64,000 nt of DNA from Croceicoccus marinus (GTDB taxonomy: Bacteria; Pseudomonadota; Alphaproteobacteria; Sphingomonadales; Sphingomonadaceae). Positions 55,566 through 64,000 of this stretch are shown in pieces. The stretch is from NCBI RefSeq assembly GCF_001661675.2, contig NZ_CP019602.1, positions 2,133,501 to 2,197,500 of the forward strand, written 5' to 3'. Within the stretch, counting starts at the first letter, position 1; the number at the start of each line of letters is the position of its first letter. Made by a program: the position numbers and the translations under genes. The notes below the pieces were generated by a model. It made no database searches, was not told the origin of the DNA, and was given only the letters and a program-made list of their open reading frames with translations.

Positions 55566-56963
55566 ATGACCGAAAAGACTGCGCTGATCCAGCCCGATCG
55601 CGGACAGGACGCGATCCCCGTCCATCTCGTCAACAAGGACGGTTTCGACGACTGGGCCAAGACCCTGTCGGGCCCGCAACGCGCCGCGCTGAAGGCGCAG
55701 GGCTTCAGCGGCAAGGGTTACCAGACCGCCATCGTACCCGACAGCGATGCCGCAGGTGCCGGCTGGTTCGCGGTCGGCGGCGTCGCCAATCCCGATGAGC
55801 TGTCGAGCTGGTGCATGGCCAGGCTGGCCGAGAAACTGCCCGCAGGCACCTATCGCCGCGCTGGCGCTGAGCCAGGCCCCGCCCTGTTCGGCTGGCAGAC
55901 CGCGCAATATCGCTTCACCCGCTACCGCGAGGACAAGGACGCCGAGGGGCCGCGCATCCTGCTGACCGGCGACGTGGCGCAGATCGACGAAGCCATCGCC
56001 GAGGCCGAGGCCGCATGGCTGGTCCGCGACATGGTCAACACTCCCGCCGAGGACATGGGGCCCGAGGCGATCGAGGCCGAGGTAGTCCGCATCGCCAAGG
56101 CTTTCGATGCCGAGGTCAATGTCACCCGCGGCGACGCGCTGGAGAGCGGCTATCCGATGGTGCATGCCGTCGGCCGCGCCGCCGCACGCGCCCATGCGCC
56201 GCGCCTGATCGAGCTGGAATGGGGCCCTAAGGACGCACCGCGCGTCGCCATCGTCGGCAAGGGCGTGACCTTCGATTCGGGCGGTCTCGACGTGAAGAGC
56301 AGCGCGGGCATGCTGCTGATGAAGAAGGACATGGGCGGATCGGCCCATGCGCTCGCCCTGGCGAAGCTGGTGATGGAGCGCGGGCTGAAGGTCCGGCTTC
56401 ACCTGGTGATCCCCGCGGTCGAGAACGCGATCTCGGGCAACGCATTCCGCCCGGGTGACGTGCTCGCCTCGCGCAAGGGACTGACGGTCGAGATCACCAA
56501 TACCGACGCCGAGGGCCGCCTGATCCTGGGCGACGCCCTGACCCGCGCGAGCGAGGAAGCGCCCGAGCTGATCCTGGATTTTGCCACTCTGACCGGAGCG
56601 GCGCGCGTGGCGCTGGGACCGGACCTGCCCGCGCTGTTCACCCGCCGGGACGCGACGTCGGACGACCTCGTCTCCGCAGGCAGGGGGCATGACGACGCGG
56701 TATGGCGCCTTCCGCTGGAGGAAACCTATCGCGACATGCTGAAGAGCGACATCGCCGATATCGCCAATTCGGCCAGCGGCGGCTTTGCCGGGGCGACCAC
56801 GGCGGCACTGTTCCTTGACCGATTTGTCGCGGACGACATCGAATGGGCGCATTTCGATACATTCGCGTGGCGCCCCAGTGCCAAGCCCGGGCGCCCCAAG
56901 GGCGGCGCCGCGCTGGGCCTGCGCGCGGCATGGCACATGCTGAAGGCGCGCTATGGCCGCTAA
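55566..56963 (+). CDS. M17 family leucyl aminopeptidase
   Basis: This 465-aa cytosolic aminopeptidase has the metal and catalytic residues of M17: VGKGVTFDSGGLDVKSSAGM (Lys and Asp), MKKDMGGSAH and NTDAEGRLILGDAL (the family signature). The N-terminal domain (1-150) is variable. The ATG start is directly after a 67-bp divergent gap. It is similar to the PepA/PepB group but assignment to either is not possible by eye. Confidence 0.93.
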   Translation: MTEKTALIQPDRGQDAIPVHLVNKDGFDDWAKTLSGPQRAALKAQGFSGKGYQTAIVPDSDAAGAGWFAVGGVANPDELSSWCMARLAEKLPAGTYRRAGAEPGPALFGWQTAQYRFTRYREDKDAEGPRILLTGDVAQIDEAIAEAEAAWLVRDMVNTPAEDMGPEAIEAEVVRIAKAFDAEVNVTRGDALESGYPMVHAVGRAAARAHAPRLIELEWGPKDAPRVAIVGKGVTFDSGGLDVKSSAGMLLMKKDMGGSAHALALAKLVMERGLKVRLHLVIPAVENAISGNAFRPGDVLASRKGLTVEITNTDAEGRLILGDALTRASEEAPELILDFATLTGAARVALGPDLPALFTRRDATSDDLVSAGRGHDDAVWRLPLEETYRDMLKSDIADIANSASGGFAGATTAALFLDRFVADDIEWAHFDTFAWRPSAKPGRPKGGAALGLRAAWHMLKARYGR

Positions 56964-57113
56964 GGGGTCTGGCTGCCGCGTGATCGGCAGGACGGGCATC
57001 GACGGGGATCGGCAAGGGCGAAACCTTGCCCTTCCCCGCCGCCGGGTCTAAGCGCGCAGCCAGAAATTTTCCCTTTCGCCAGATCGCCAGATCGCCAGAA
57101 CAGACAGACTGCC

Positions 57114-57485
57114 TTGACCGACCCTGCCGCCAGTATTCCCGCCGGACGCTCCTTTCCGCTTTCGGGCGCCAGCACCCGTTTCGACCCGGCCCATACGCCC
57201 GTGCGGGGCGATCTTGCCCATGTGCTGCTGGCAGGGAAGGTCTTCGTACCGCATTATTCGGTGCCGATGCCGCATGCGGCCCTGCAGGCGACGCCGGTCT
57301 ATGAAAAGGCCGCGATGGACGCGCAGCCGGTAGGCGCTCTGGTCGAAGGCGGCGTGTTCGACGTGCTCGACATGGCGGGCGGCTGGGCGTGGGGCGTGAT
57401 CGCCGCCGGGGATGCGGCAGGCGCCGATCCGCTGGCATTCGGCCCGGTCGGCTATGTTCCGCTCGAATTGTTGAAGGTCTGCTGA
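57114..57485 (+). CDS. SH3-like domain protein (no NlpC/P60 domain)
   Basis: This 123-aa protein reads TPVRGDLAHVLLAGKVFVPH then a bacterial SH3 core LVEGGVFDVLDMAGGWAWGV and GPVGYVPLELL. Similar N-terminal halves, from memory, occur in C40 (NlpC/P60) peptidases encoded next to M17 aminopeptidases in Sphingomonadales, but here the protein stops after the SH3 fold. The start is TTG 57114 (no ATG available). Its stop overlaps argC by one base. No signal peptide is visible. Confidence 0.7.
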   Translation: MTDPAASIPAGRSFPLSGASTRFDPAHTPVRGDLAHVLLAGKVFVPHYSVPMPHAALQATPVYEKAAMDAQPVGALVEGGVFDVLDMAGGWAWGVIAAGDAAGADPLAFGPVGYVPLELLKVC

Positions 57486-58429
57486 TGACGAGCGTCTTCA
57501 TCGACGGGGCCGCGGGCACCACCGGCCTCGAGATTGCCGAGCGGCTGTCGGGCCGCAGCGAATTGTCGCTGGTGATCCTGCCCGACGACAGGCGCAAGGA
57601 CGATGCCGCGCGGGCCGAGGCGCTCAACGATTGCGACATCGCCGTGCTGTGCCTGCCCGACGATGCGGCGCGCGCCGCGGTGGCGATGATCCGCAACAAT
57701 CGGACCCGCGTGATCGACGCCTCTACCGCGCACCGCGTGGCGGAGGGCTGGACCTATGGTTTCGCCGAGCTGGTCGGGCATGACACCGTGGCGCAGGCGC
57801 GCTTCGTCGCCAATCCGGGATGCTATCCCACCGGCTTCCTCGCCCTGATCGCGCCGCTGGTGCGCGCCGGGCTGCTGCCCGCGGACTGGCCCTACACCGT
57901 CAATGCGGCGTCGGGCTATTCCGGCGGCGGCAAGGCGCTGATCGAGCATTTCGAGAGCGCCAGGGCCAGCGGGCAGGGCATCGCGTTTCGCGCCTATGGC
58001 CTTGCGATGGGGCACAAGCACGTTTCCGAGATGAAGGTGCTGGCGGGACTGTCGCACGAACCGCTGTTCGCACCCTCGGTCGTCGACGGGTATCGCGGCA
58101 TGGTGGTTGAGGTTCCGCTGCCGCTGGCCGCGATGCAGGCTCCGGCCGGACCCGACCGGCTGCGCGATGCGCTGGCCGAGTTCTATGCGGGCAGCCCGCT
58201 GGTCGGCGTCTCCACCGCGTCGCCTTCCGAAATCCTGCTGCATAGCGACATGCCGGCCAGCGACCGCCTCGAACTCTTCGTGTTCGGATCTTCCGATGGG
58301 GCCCAGGCGCGTCTGGTCGCCCGGCTGGACAATCTGGGTAAGGGCGCGGGCGGTGCCGCGGTGCAGAACCTGAACCTGATGGCCGGCCTTCCCGAAATAC
58401 AGGGAGCGCGGCTTACCCCGCTGGGCTGA
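57485..58429 (+). CDS. argC: N-acetyl-gamma-glutamyl-phosphate reductase ArgC (short type)
   Basis: This 314-aa NADPH enzyme makes N-acetylglutamate semialdehyde in arginine synthesis. FIDGAAGTTGLEIAERL binds NADP, and the catalytic Cys lies in NPGCYPTGFLALI. Its length marks the short (type 2) ArgC subfamily. The ATG overlaps the SH3-protein stop (TGATG). No other arg gene is close. Confidence 0.95.
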   Translation: MTSVFIDGAAGTTGLEIAERLSGRSELSLVILPDDRRKDDAARAEALNDCDIAVLCLPDDAARAAVAMIRNNRTRVIDASTAHRVAEGWTYGFAELVGHDTVAQARFVANPGCYPTGFLALIAPLVRAGLLPADWPYTVNAASGYSGGGKALIEHFESARASGQGIAFRAYGLAMGHKHVSEMKVLAGLSHEPLFAPSVVDGYRGMVVEVPLPLAAMQAPAGPDRLRDALAEFYAGSPLVGVSTASPSEILLHSDMPASDRLELFVFGSSDGAQARLVARLDNLGKGAGGAAVQNLNLMAGLPEIQGARLTPLG

Positions 58430-58553
58430 ACCGCGCCCAATTGATCGGCACTGCCTAAATTTCGGGCAGCGATTGCACAAGGCGTAAACACGGCCAACCT
58501 GCCGCCGCAACGATATTGCGTGTGCAGCTGCAAAAACCCGCGCGAATCGTTAA

Positions 58554-59033
<480 letters not shown>

Positions 59034-59120
59034 TTTCCCCCGCTCCCGATACGTCGGGGGCAGACAATACCGCAAATAACCCGGCACTGGACGCCCGGGT
59101 CTTCCATGAAAGGGATCAAA

Positions 59121-60530
59121 ATGGCCTCTGCAAAGGACATCCTGAAAAGGATCAAGGACGAGGAGATCGAATGGGTCGATCTGCGCTTCACCGACCCCAA
59201 GGGCAAGTGGCAGCACCTTCAGATGCTCGCCGCCCCGCTTGACGAGGACGCGCTCGAGCAGGGCCTGATGTTCGACGGTTCGTCGATCGAGGGCTGGAAG
59301 GCCATCAACGAATCCGACATGATCCTGAAGCCCGACCTCGACGCGGCCTATGTCGATCCGTTCTCGGCGACCCCGATGCTGGTGCTGTTCTGCGACATCG
59401 TCGAACCCTCGACCGGTGAGCTTTACGCCCGCGACCCGCGCTCGACCGCCAAGCGCGCCGAATCCTTCCTGAAGAGCACAGGTCTGGGCGACACCGTCTA
59501 CGTCGGCCCGGAGCCCGAGTTCTTCATGTTCGACGACGTGCGTTTCTATGACGGCTACGACGGTTCGGGCTTCAAGATCGACGACATCGAGCTGCCCGGC
59601 AATACGAACAAGGAATACGAAGCCGGCAATTTGGGCCACCGCCCGCGCGCCAAGGGCGGCTATTTCCCCGTGCCGCCGGTCGACAGCTGCATGGACATCC
59701 GCGCCGAAATGGTCTCGACCATGGTGGAAATGGGCCTGCCCATGGACAAGCACCACCACGAGGTCGCCTCGGCCCAGCACGAGCTTGGCATCACCTTCGG
59801 CACGCTGACGCAGACCGCCGACCGCGTGCAGATCTACAAGTATGTGGTGCAGATGGTGGCGCAGGCTTACGGCAAGACCGCGACCTTCATGCCCAAGCCG
59901 ATCAAGGCCGACAACGGCAGCGGCATGCACACCCACATGTCGATCTGGGACAACGGCAAGCCGACCTTCGCGGGCAATGGCTATGCCGGCCTGTCGGACA
60001 ACTGCCTGTATTACATCGGCGGCGTCATCAAGCACGCCAAGGCGCTGAACGCCTTCACCAACCCGACCACCAACAGCTACAAGCGCCTGGTGCCCGGCTT
60101 CGAGGCGCCCGTGCTGCTCGCCTATTCGGCGCGTAACCGGTCGGCTTCGTGCCGTATCCCCTATGGCGCGGGCGAAAAGGCGAAGCGTGTCGAGTTCCGC
60201 TTCCCCGATCCGCTGGCGAACCCCTATCTGTCGTTCGCCGCACTGCTGATGGCGGGCATCGACGGGATCAAGAACAAGATCCACCCCGGCGACGCCATGG
60301 ACAAGAACCTCTATGACCTGCCCCCGGCAGAGCTGGCCGAGGTTCCGACCGTCTGCGGCTCGCTGCGCGAAGCCCTGATGGCGCTGGAAGCCGATCACCA
60401 GTTCCTGCTGGAAGGCGGCGTGTTCTCGAAGGACCAGATCGACGCCTATGCCGAACTGAAGTGGGAGGAAGTGCTGCGCTTCGAGACCACTCCCAGCCCG
60501 GTCGAATACGACATGTACTACAGCGCGTAA
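59121..60530 (+). CDS. glnA: Type I glutamine synthetase
   Basis: This 469-aa enzyme assimilates ammonia into glutamine. [23 protein letters not shown] and the metal/ATP segment [13 protein letters not shown] are present. Tyr398 in NLYDLPPAE is the adenylylation site, so activity is probably set by GlnE through P-II. ATG 59121 was chosen over ATG 59106 because AAAGGG precedes it and the length becomes the family's exact 469 aa. A strong terminator follows. Confidence 0.97.
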   Translation: MASAKDILKRIKDEEIEWVDLRFTDPKGKWQHLQMLAAPLDEDALEQGLMFDGSSIEGWKAINESDMILKPDLDAAYVDPFSATPMLVLFCDIVEPSTGELYARDPRSTAKRAESFLKSTGLGDTVYVGPEPEFFMFDDVRFYDGYDGSGFKIDDIELPGNTNKEYEAGNLGHRPRAKGGYFPVPPVDSCMDIRAEMVSTMVEMGLPMDKHHHEVASAQHELGITFGTLTQTADRVQIYKYVVQMVAQAYGKTATFMPKPIKADNGSGMHTHMSIWDNGKPTFAGNGYAGLSDNCLYYIGGVIKHAKALNAFTNPTTNSYKRLVPGFEAPVLLAYSARNRSASCRIPYGAGEKAKRVEFRFPDPLANPYLSFAALLMAGIDGIKNKIHPGDAMDKNLYDLPPAELAEVPTVCGSLREALMALEADHQFLLEGGVFSKDQIDAYAELKWEEVLRFETTPSPVEYDMYYSA

Positions 60531-60568
60531 TTCACGCTGTTCCAATTGGCCGGTCCTGCCGGCTGAAG

Positions 60569-60602
60569 GGGCGCGGAAGGCTTGTCTTTCCGCGCCCTTT
60601 TT
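60569..60602 (+). terminator. Rho-independent terminator of glnBA
   Basis: GGGCGCGGAA pairs exactly with TTCCGCGCCC across a 9-nt loop and is followed by five T. It begins 39 nt after the glnA stop. Confidence 0.9.
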
Positions 60603-60735
60603 CGTGTCCACCGCTTGGACGCGCATCCTGTGCCGCCTTGCGACAAATGATGGGTTCCGCCGCCTACCAGGCTGGCGACATGGAACGCGCGTTGCAGCGG
60701 GGCGTTAGACCGGGACACTGGACAGGTTAATCAGA

Positions 60736-61875
60736 ATGCTCGCAACAATATCCCGAACCTTGCCAGCCCGCGCCCTTTTCCCGGGGATCGCGGCGATTGC
60801 GCTGGCCGCGACGGGTGCGCTGGCGCAGCCGCAGGGCAAGGGGAATGGAGCGGATGGAGCGCGCGGAAACGCCGCCCAGGGCAACGGCGCCCATGGTGAT
60901 GGCAATGTTGGAGCGGACCATGCCCCATCCGCACGCGGCGACCGGCCCGGCAATGCCGGTTCGGGCAAGCCAGACAAGGCGCAGGCGGCTCCGGCCGCTG
61001 CACCCCAACGCAACGTCGCAGCCGCTCCCGTCAATGGCCCCGTCAACGGCAAGGCGGCGGGCGGAGGGGGCAACCGCGACGGCAGGTCGAACGAAACCGC
61101 CCGCGAAAATGAGCCAAACCGCCGAGCCGCCTCGCTGGACCGCAAGGGCAGGACTAATGGCAACGCGAAGGCCGGTATTGCCCGCTCCGGCATGCGCGGG
61201 AACGGCAATGGCGACTTGCGCGGCAATACCCGCCAAGCCACGCCGATCGAATATGGCCGCGAGCGTGCGGGCATCATCTTCGCGCGTAACGACCGCTCGA
61301 TCCGCGATCGCGGCCTGCTGGATGGCTGCCCGCCCGGCCTGGCGAAGAAGGCGAACGGCTGCACGCCCCCGGGGCTGGAGCGGCGCGATACCTATCGCTA
61401 TGACACTGCCGGATGGTGGGGCCTCCCCGGCCTGAACGACGGGCGTTACCGCTATTACGGCGGCAATTTGGTAAGCCTGTCGGACGCCGGATCGATCCTG
61501 GGTTACTATCCCCTTCTCGGCGGCGCGCTATCGGTCGGCAACATGTGGCCCGAATGGTACGATGCCGGTCCGCTGCCGCGATACACGCAGGACTTCTACA
61601 GCCTTGGCCCCAGCTATCGCTATGCGGACAATGTCGTGTATCGCACCGATCCCGACAACTCTGCCATCACCTCGATCGCCGCGCTTCTGACCGGCGATGA
61701 TTTCCAGGTGGGGCAGCGCATGCCGTCGGGCTACGACATCTATAACGTGCCTTATGGCTACCGCGATCAGTATCGCGACGGGCCGGACACCCGCTATCGT
61801 TACAGCGATGGCTATGTCTACCAGGTCGACCCGAGCAGCCAGCTGATCGTCGCCGCCATCGAACTCCTCACCTGA
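60736..61875 (+). CDS. Secreted low-complexity protein with Tyr-rich C-terminal repeats
   Basis: This 379-aa protein has a signal peptide (cleavage near ALA-QP, residue 31), then about 150 residues dominated by Gly, Asn, Ala, Arg and Pro. After CPPGLAKKANGCTPPGLE come repeats of the form YRYxDxxVYxxDPxxxxIxxIxALL: clear copies start near residues 294 and 353, and a looser one near 239. The repeat resembles RcnB-like secreted proteins of Sphingomonadales. Function is unknown. The fasciclin gene starts 14 nt after. Confidence 0.7.
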   Translation: MLATISRTLPARALFPGIAAIALAATGALAQPQGKGNGADGARGNAAQGNGAHGDGNVGADHAPSARGDRPGNAGSGKPDKAQAAPAAAPQRNVAAAPVNGPVNGKAAGGGGNRDGRSNETARENEPNRRAASLDRKGRTNGNAKAGIARSGMRGNGNGDLRGNTRQATPIEYGRERAGIIFARNDRSIRDRGLLDGCPPGLAKKANGCTPPGLERRDTYRYDTAGWWGLPGLNDGRYRYYGGNLVSLSDAGSILGYYPLLGGALSVGNMWPEWYDAGPLPRYTQDFYSLGPSYRYADNVVYRTDPDNSAITSIAALLTGDDFQVGQRMPSGYDIYNVPYGYRDQYRDGPDTRYRYSDGYVYQVDPSSQLIVAAIELLT

Positions 61876-61889
61876 AAGCGAAAAAAACC

Positions 61890-62438
61890 ATGCGTAACCG
61901 AACGGTCCTTAAAGGCGTTCTCCTGCTGGCGCTAGCCGGGGCACTGGCCGCCTGCTCGGACGAACCGCAGGCCGAAACGCCTCAGGACGAAGTCGGTAAT
62001 GAAACGCTGGCGGCGGCGATGGCGGGCAACGACGATGTCTCGTCGATGAGCAGGGCGCTGCAGGAAACCGGGTTGGCGCAGGTATTCGACGGCAGTGCCG
62101 CCTATACGGTGCTCGCTCCCAGCAATGATGCGCTGGGAGCTCTGGAGCAGGAGCAGGCGCTGAACGACGAGGAGCATCGCGCGCTGCTGGCAGCGGTGCT
62201 GCGCGAGCACGTGCTCCCCGGCGCGCTGACGCCCGAGGATATCGAAAACGCGATCGAGGTGCAGAACGGCGCGGTGTCGATCCAGACGATGGGCGACGGC
62301 ACCATGCGCTTTGCGATGGACGGCGAGCAGCTGACCGTCACGGACCAGAACGGCCGGAGCGCGAATATCAGCGGGGATGCGATCCTGGCCAGCAACGGCG
62401 TTGTCATTCCGATCGACGGCGTGCTGAAAACGCCCTGA
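61890..62438 (+). CDS. Fasciclin-domain lipoprotein
   Basis: This 182-aa protein has a lipobox ALAAC (Cys22) and one fasciclin (FAS1) domain over about residues 45-180: AYTVLAPSNDALGAL, VLREHVLPGALTPEDI and SNGVVIPIDGVL. Such domains mediate adhesion at the cell surface. It probably shares a transcript with the secreted protein 14 nt upstream. It converges on tamB with 22 nt between stops. Confidence 0.9.
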   Translation: MRNRTVLKGVLLLALAGALAACSDEPQAETPQDEVGNETLAAAMAGNDDVSSMSRALQETGLAQVFDGSAAYTVLAPSNDALGALEQEQALNDEEHRALLAAVLREHVLPGALTPEDIENAIEVQNGAVSIQTMGDGTMRFAMDGEQLTVTDQNGRSANISGDAILASNGVVIPIDGVLKTP

Positions 62439-62460
62439 TCGCGCCTGCCTTCGCGGCCTG

Positions 62461-64000
62461 TCAGTAATCCTTGCTGACCTCTGCCGACACGGCGTTATAT
62501 CCTATCGACGACACGGTGCCGAGCAGCGAGAGCCAGCTCGTCACCCGGTACTCAAGCTCGGTCGCGCTATAGCCCTTGCCGTCGGTGACCAGTTCCACAT
62601 AGAAATCCCGGCCGATATATTCGCCCACCGCCACGCTGGTGCCGCGGCCCAGCGCCTCGTCCGCGCCGATCACGCGCAGCCGATCGACGCCGATGGCGCT
62701 GCGCAGCCGGTTGATCGGGTCGATCCCGCCGCCGCCGCTCTGCAGCGAAGCCAGCGCCGCGCCCAGCTGCACCGCCTCGGGCGCCGAGATATTGGCGACC
62801 GAATCGCCGAAAAGCAGCCGTGACAGCACTTCCTCCTCGGGCAGGGCGGGGACGGAGGAGAAGCTGATCTCGGGCGCATCGGCGGTGCCCTGGATCAATA
62901 TGTTGGCGTTGATGTCGTTGACGTCGGCCTCCGCCTCCACGTCCAGGCGCGGATCGGGCGGATTCTCGCCCGAGAAGGTGATGCGTCCGCGCGTCAGGTC
63001 GAAACGCTTGCCCGCGAACTGATAACCGCCCCGCACCAGATCGGCCTGGCCGTACAGGATCGGCGCATTGGTATCGCCGCGCAGCCGCACGTCGACGCCC
63101 CATTCGCTGTCGAGGCCCATTCCGGTCACGGTGAAGCGGTTGTTCGCCTGCACGTCGATCAGATACCGCCAGGGCTCGCCGGGCGCGCGGCGTGTCTGGC
63201 GGTCGGCGGGCACGTTGATTTCTCGGCGGGGGATGCTTGGCAACGTGGCGACCTCGCTCGCCTGTCCCAGCCTCCACCGCCCCGAGATCATGTCGAGCCG
63301 TCCCGCGACCACGCCCACATTGTTGCGGGCGACGACCCGGATGGGGCCGCTGACCACCGCCGCCATGTCGTCGCGGTTAAGGATGCGCGCACGGTTCGCG
63401 GCCAGCCGGATATCCATGCTGACCCCCTCGCCGAACACCTGCGAAAGGTCGATCGATCCGCTGCCCGTGACGGTGCCTTCCCCCGACACGCCGCTGAAGC
63501 GCGGCAGGCGCAGCAGCGACCCGTCGAATGTGCCGACGACCGATATGTCAGTGACGTCGGTGCCGGTGAGCGAGCTTTGCAGGCGCAGATCGTCTCCGCG
63601 CAGCGTACCGCGGATCTGCGGCCTGCGGATCGTGCCGTGCATGTCGCCCGCGATCCGTACGTTCCCGGTAAAATCGAACAATTCCACTCCGGTCAGCCGC
63701 CACAAGGCGTCGGCGGGCCCGCCATAGCGCAATTGCGCGAACAGCGACCCCGTCATCAGCCGTTCGACCAGCGCCCCCTCGGCAGGAAGGTCGCTGATCC
63801 GCGCCTGCAGGCGGCCGTGGCGGGCCGAATCCTCGCGGATGATGGTGCGCATCTCGAAATCCTGAGGCGCCAGCTCGGCCACCATCGCCACATCGACCGG
63901 GCGCGAGGTCAGCACCAGTCCCGACCGGGTCAGGTCGTCGAACAGCAATCGCGCGCGGCCCGTGGCGGGCGCATCGGCAGGATCCATGAAATCGACGATG
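62461..64000 (-). CDS. tamB: Translocation and assembly module protein TamB, C-terminal part
   Basis: At least 512 codons of the 3' end are present; the frame runs through the right edge of the window, so the start is missing. The C-terminal DUF490 signatures are clear: VRGGYQFAGKRFDLTRGRIT, RLLFGDSVANIS and a final strand near EYRVTSWLSLLGTVSSIGYN. TamB spans the periplasm, works with TamA (Omp85) and is linked to outer-membrane protein insertion and lipid transport. tamA would be expected beyond the window. Confidence 0.92.
   Translation of the reverse strand, partial: IVDFMDPADAPATGRARLLFDDLTRSGLVLTSRPVDVAMVAELAPQDFEMRTIIREDSARHGRLQARISDLPAEGALVERLMTGSLFAQLRYGGPADALWRLTGVELFDFTGNVRIAGDMHGTIRRPQIRGTLRGDDLRLQSSLTGTDVTDISVVGTFDGSLLRLPRFSGVSGEGTVTGSGSIDLSQVFGEGVSMDIRLAANRARILNRDDMAAVVSGPIRVVARNNVGVVAGRLDMISGRWRLGQASEVATLPSIPRREINVPADRQTRRAPGEPWRYLIDVQANNRFTVTGMGLDSEWGVDVRLRGDTNAPILYGQADLVRGGYQFAGKRFDLTRGRITFSGENPPDPRLDVEAEADVNDINANILIQGTADAPEISFSSVPALPEEEVLSRLLFGDSVANISAPEAVQLGAALASLQSGGGGIDPINRLRSAIGVDRLRVIGADEALGRGTSVAVGEYIGRDFYVELVTDGKGYSATELEYRVTSWLSLLGTVSSIGYNAVSAEVSKDY

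Noticed and set aside
57084..57106. CGCCAGAT short direct repeats before the SH3 gene
   Set aside because: They are only two to three 8-9-bp units, too short and simple to interpret.

Overview
The window reads as chromosomal DNA of a high-GC alphaproteobacterium, most likely a member of the Sphingomonadales (Erythrobacter/Altererythrobacter-like). This is inferred from family types: a MucR/Ros zinc-finger regulator, a Fur protein that lacks the usual CxxC pair, a class II DAHP synthase, an alphaproteobacterial Nfu, a DUF1489 protein, the mutY/dciA/thioredoxin/smc gene order and a Sphingomonadales-style MraZ. No rRNA, tRNA, CRISPR array, transposase or phage gene was recognised. About 50 protein genes cover nearly all of the sequence.

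Layout. 1-8.2 kb (minus strand): asd, the ergothioneine pair egtB-egtD, class II DAHP synthase, and a large M16 peptidase. 8.3-18.3 kb (plus): nfu, tsaB-rimI, mucR, fur, plsC, miaB, a META-type lipoprotein, phoH-ybeY-corC and a LysR regulator. 18.3-22.2 kb: a patch with two lower-GC accessory genes (a DUF1493 membrane protein and an 86-aa membrane protein), a cyclophilin and mgtE. The cyclophilin/mgtE gap holds a pure run of 30 G and four GTCCACA repeats. 22.3-32.1 kb: nudC and mutY diverging from dciA, two periplasmic DsbA-like proteins, smc and two PH-domain membrane proteins.

32.1-48.3 kb (minus): the division and cell-wall (dcw) cluster in the order mraZ-rsmH-ftsL-ftsI-murE-[murF-like]-mraY-murD-ftsW-murG-murC-murB-ftsQ-ftsA. 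Almost every junction overlaps by 1 or 4 nt. Three things are unusual. The murF position holds a shortened homologue without a P-loop or C-terminal ligase domain. There is no ddl between murB and ftsQ. ftsZ does not follow ftsA. Upstream of mraZ lie four GGGA elements at exact 10-bp spacing, which fit a MraZ operator.

48.7-64 kb: a GldG-like lipoprotein, cysK, ccmAB, phhB, alkA, a [2Fe-2S] ferredoxin, map, an M17 aminopeptidase, an SH3-only protein with argC, the nitrogen pair glnB-glnA behind a candidate sigma-54 promoter, two secreted proteins, and the 3' part of tamB running off the right edge.

Most of the window is housekeeping. The observations most worth checking are the MurF-like pseudoenzyme with the missing ddl and ftsZ, the 30-G tract, and the GTCCACA repeats.
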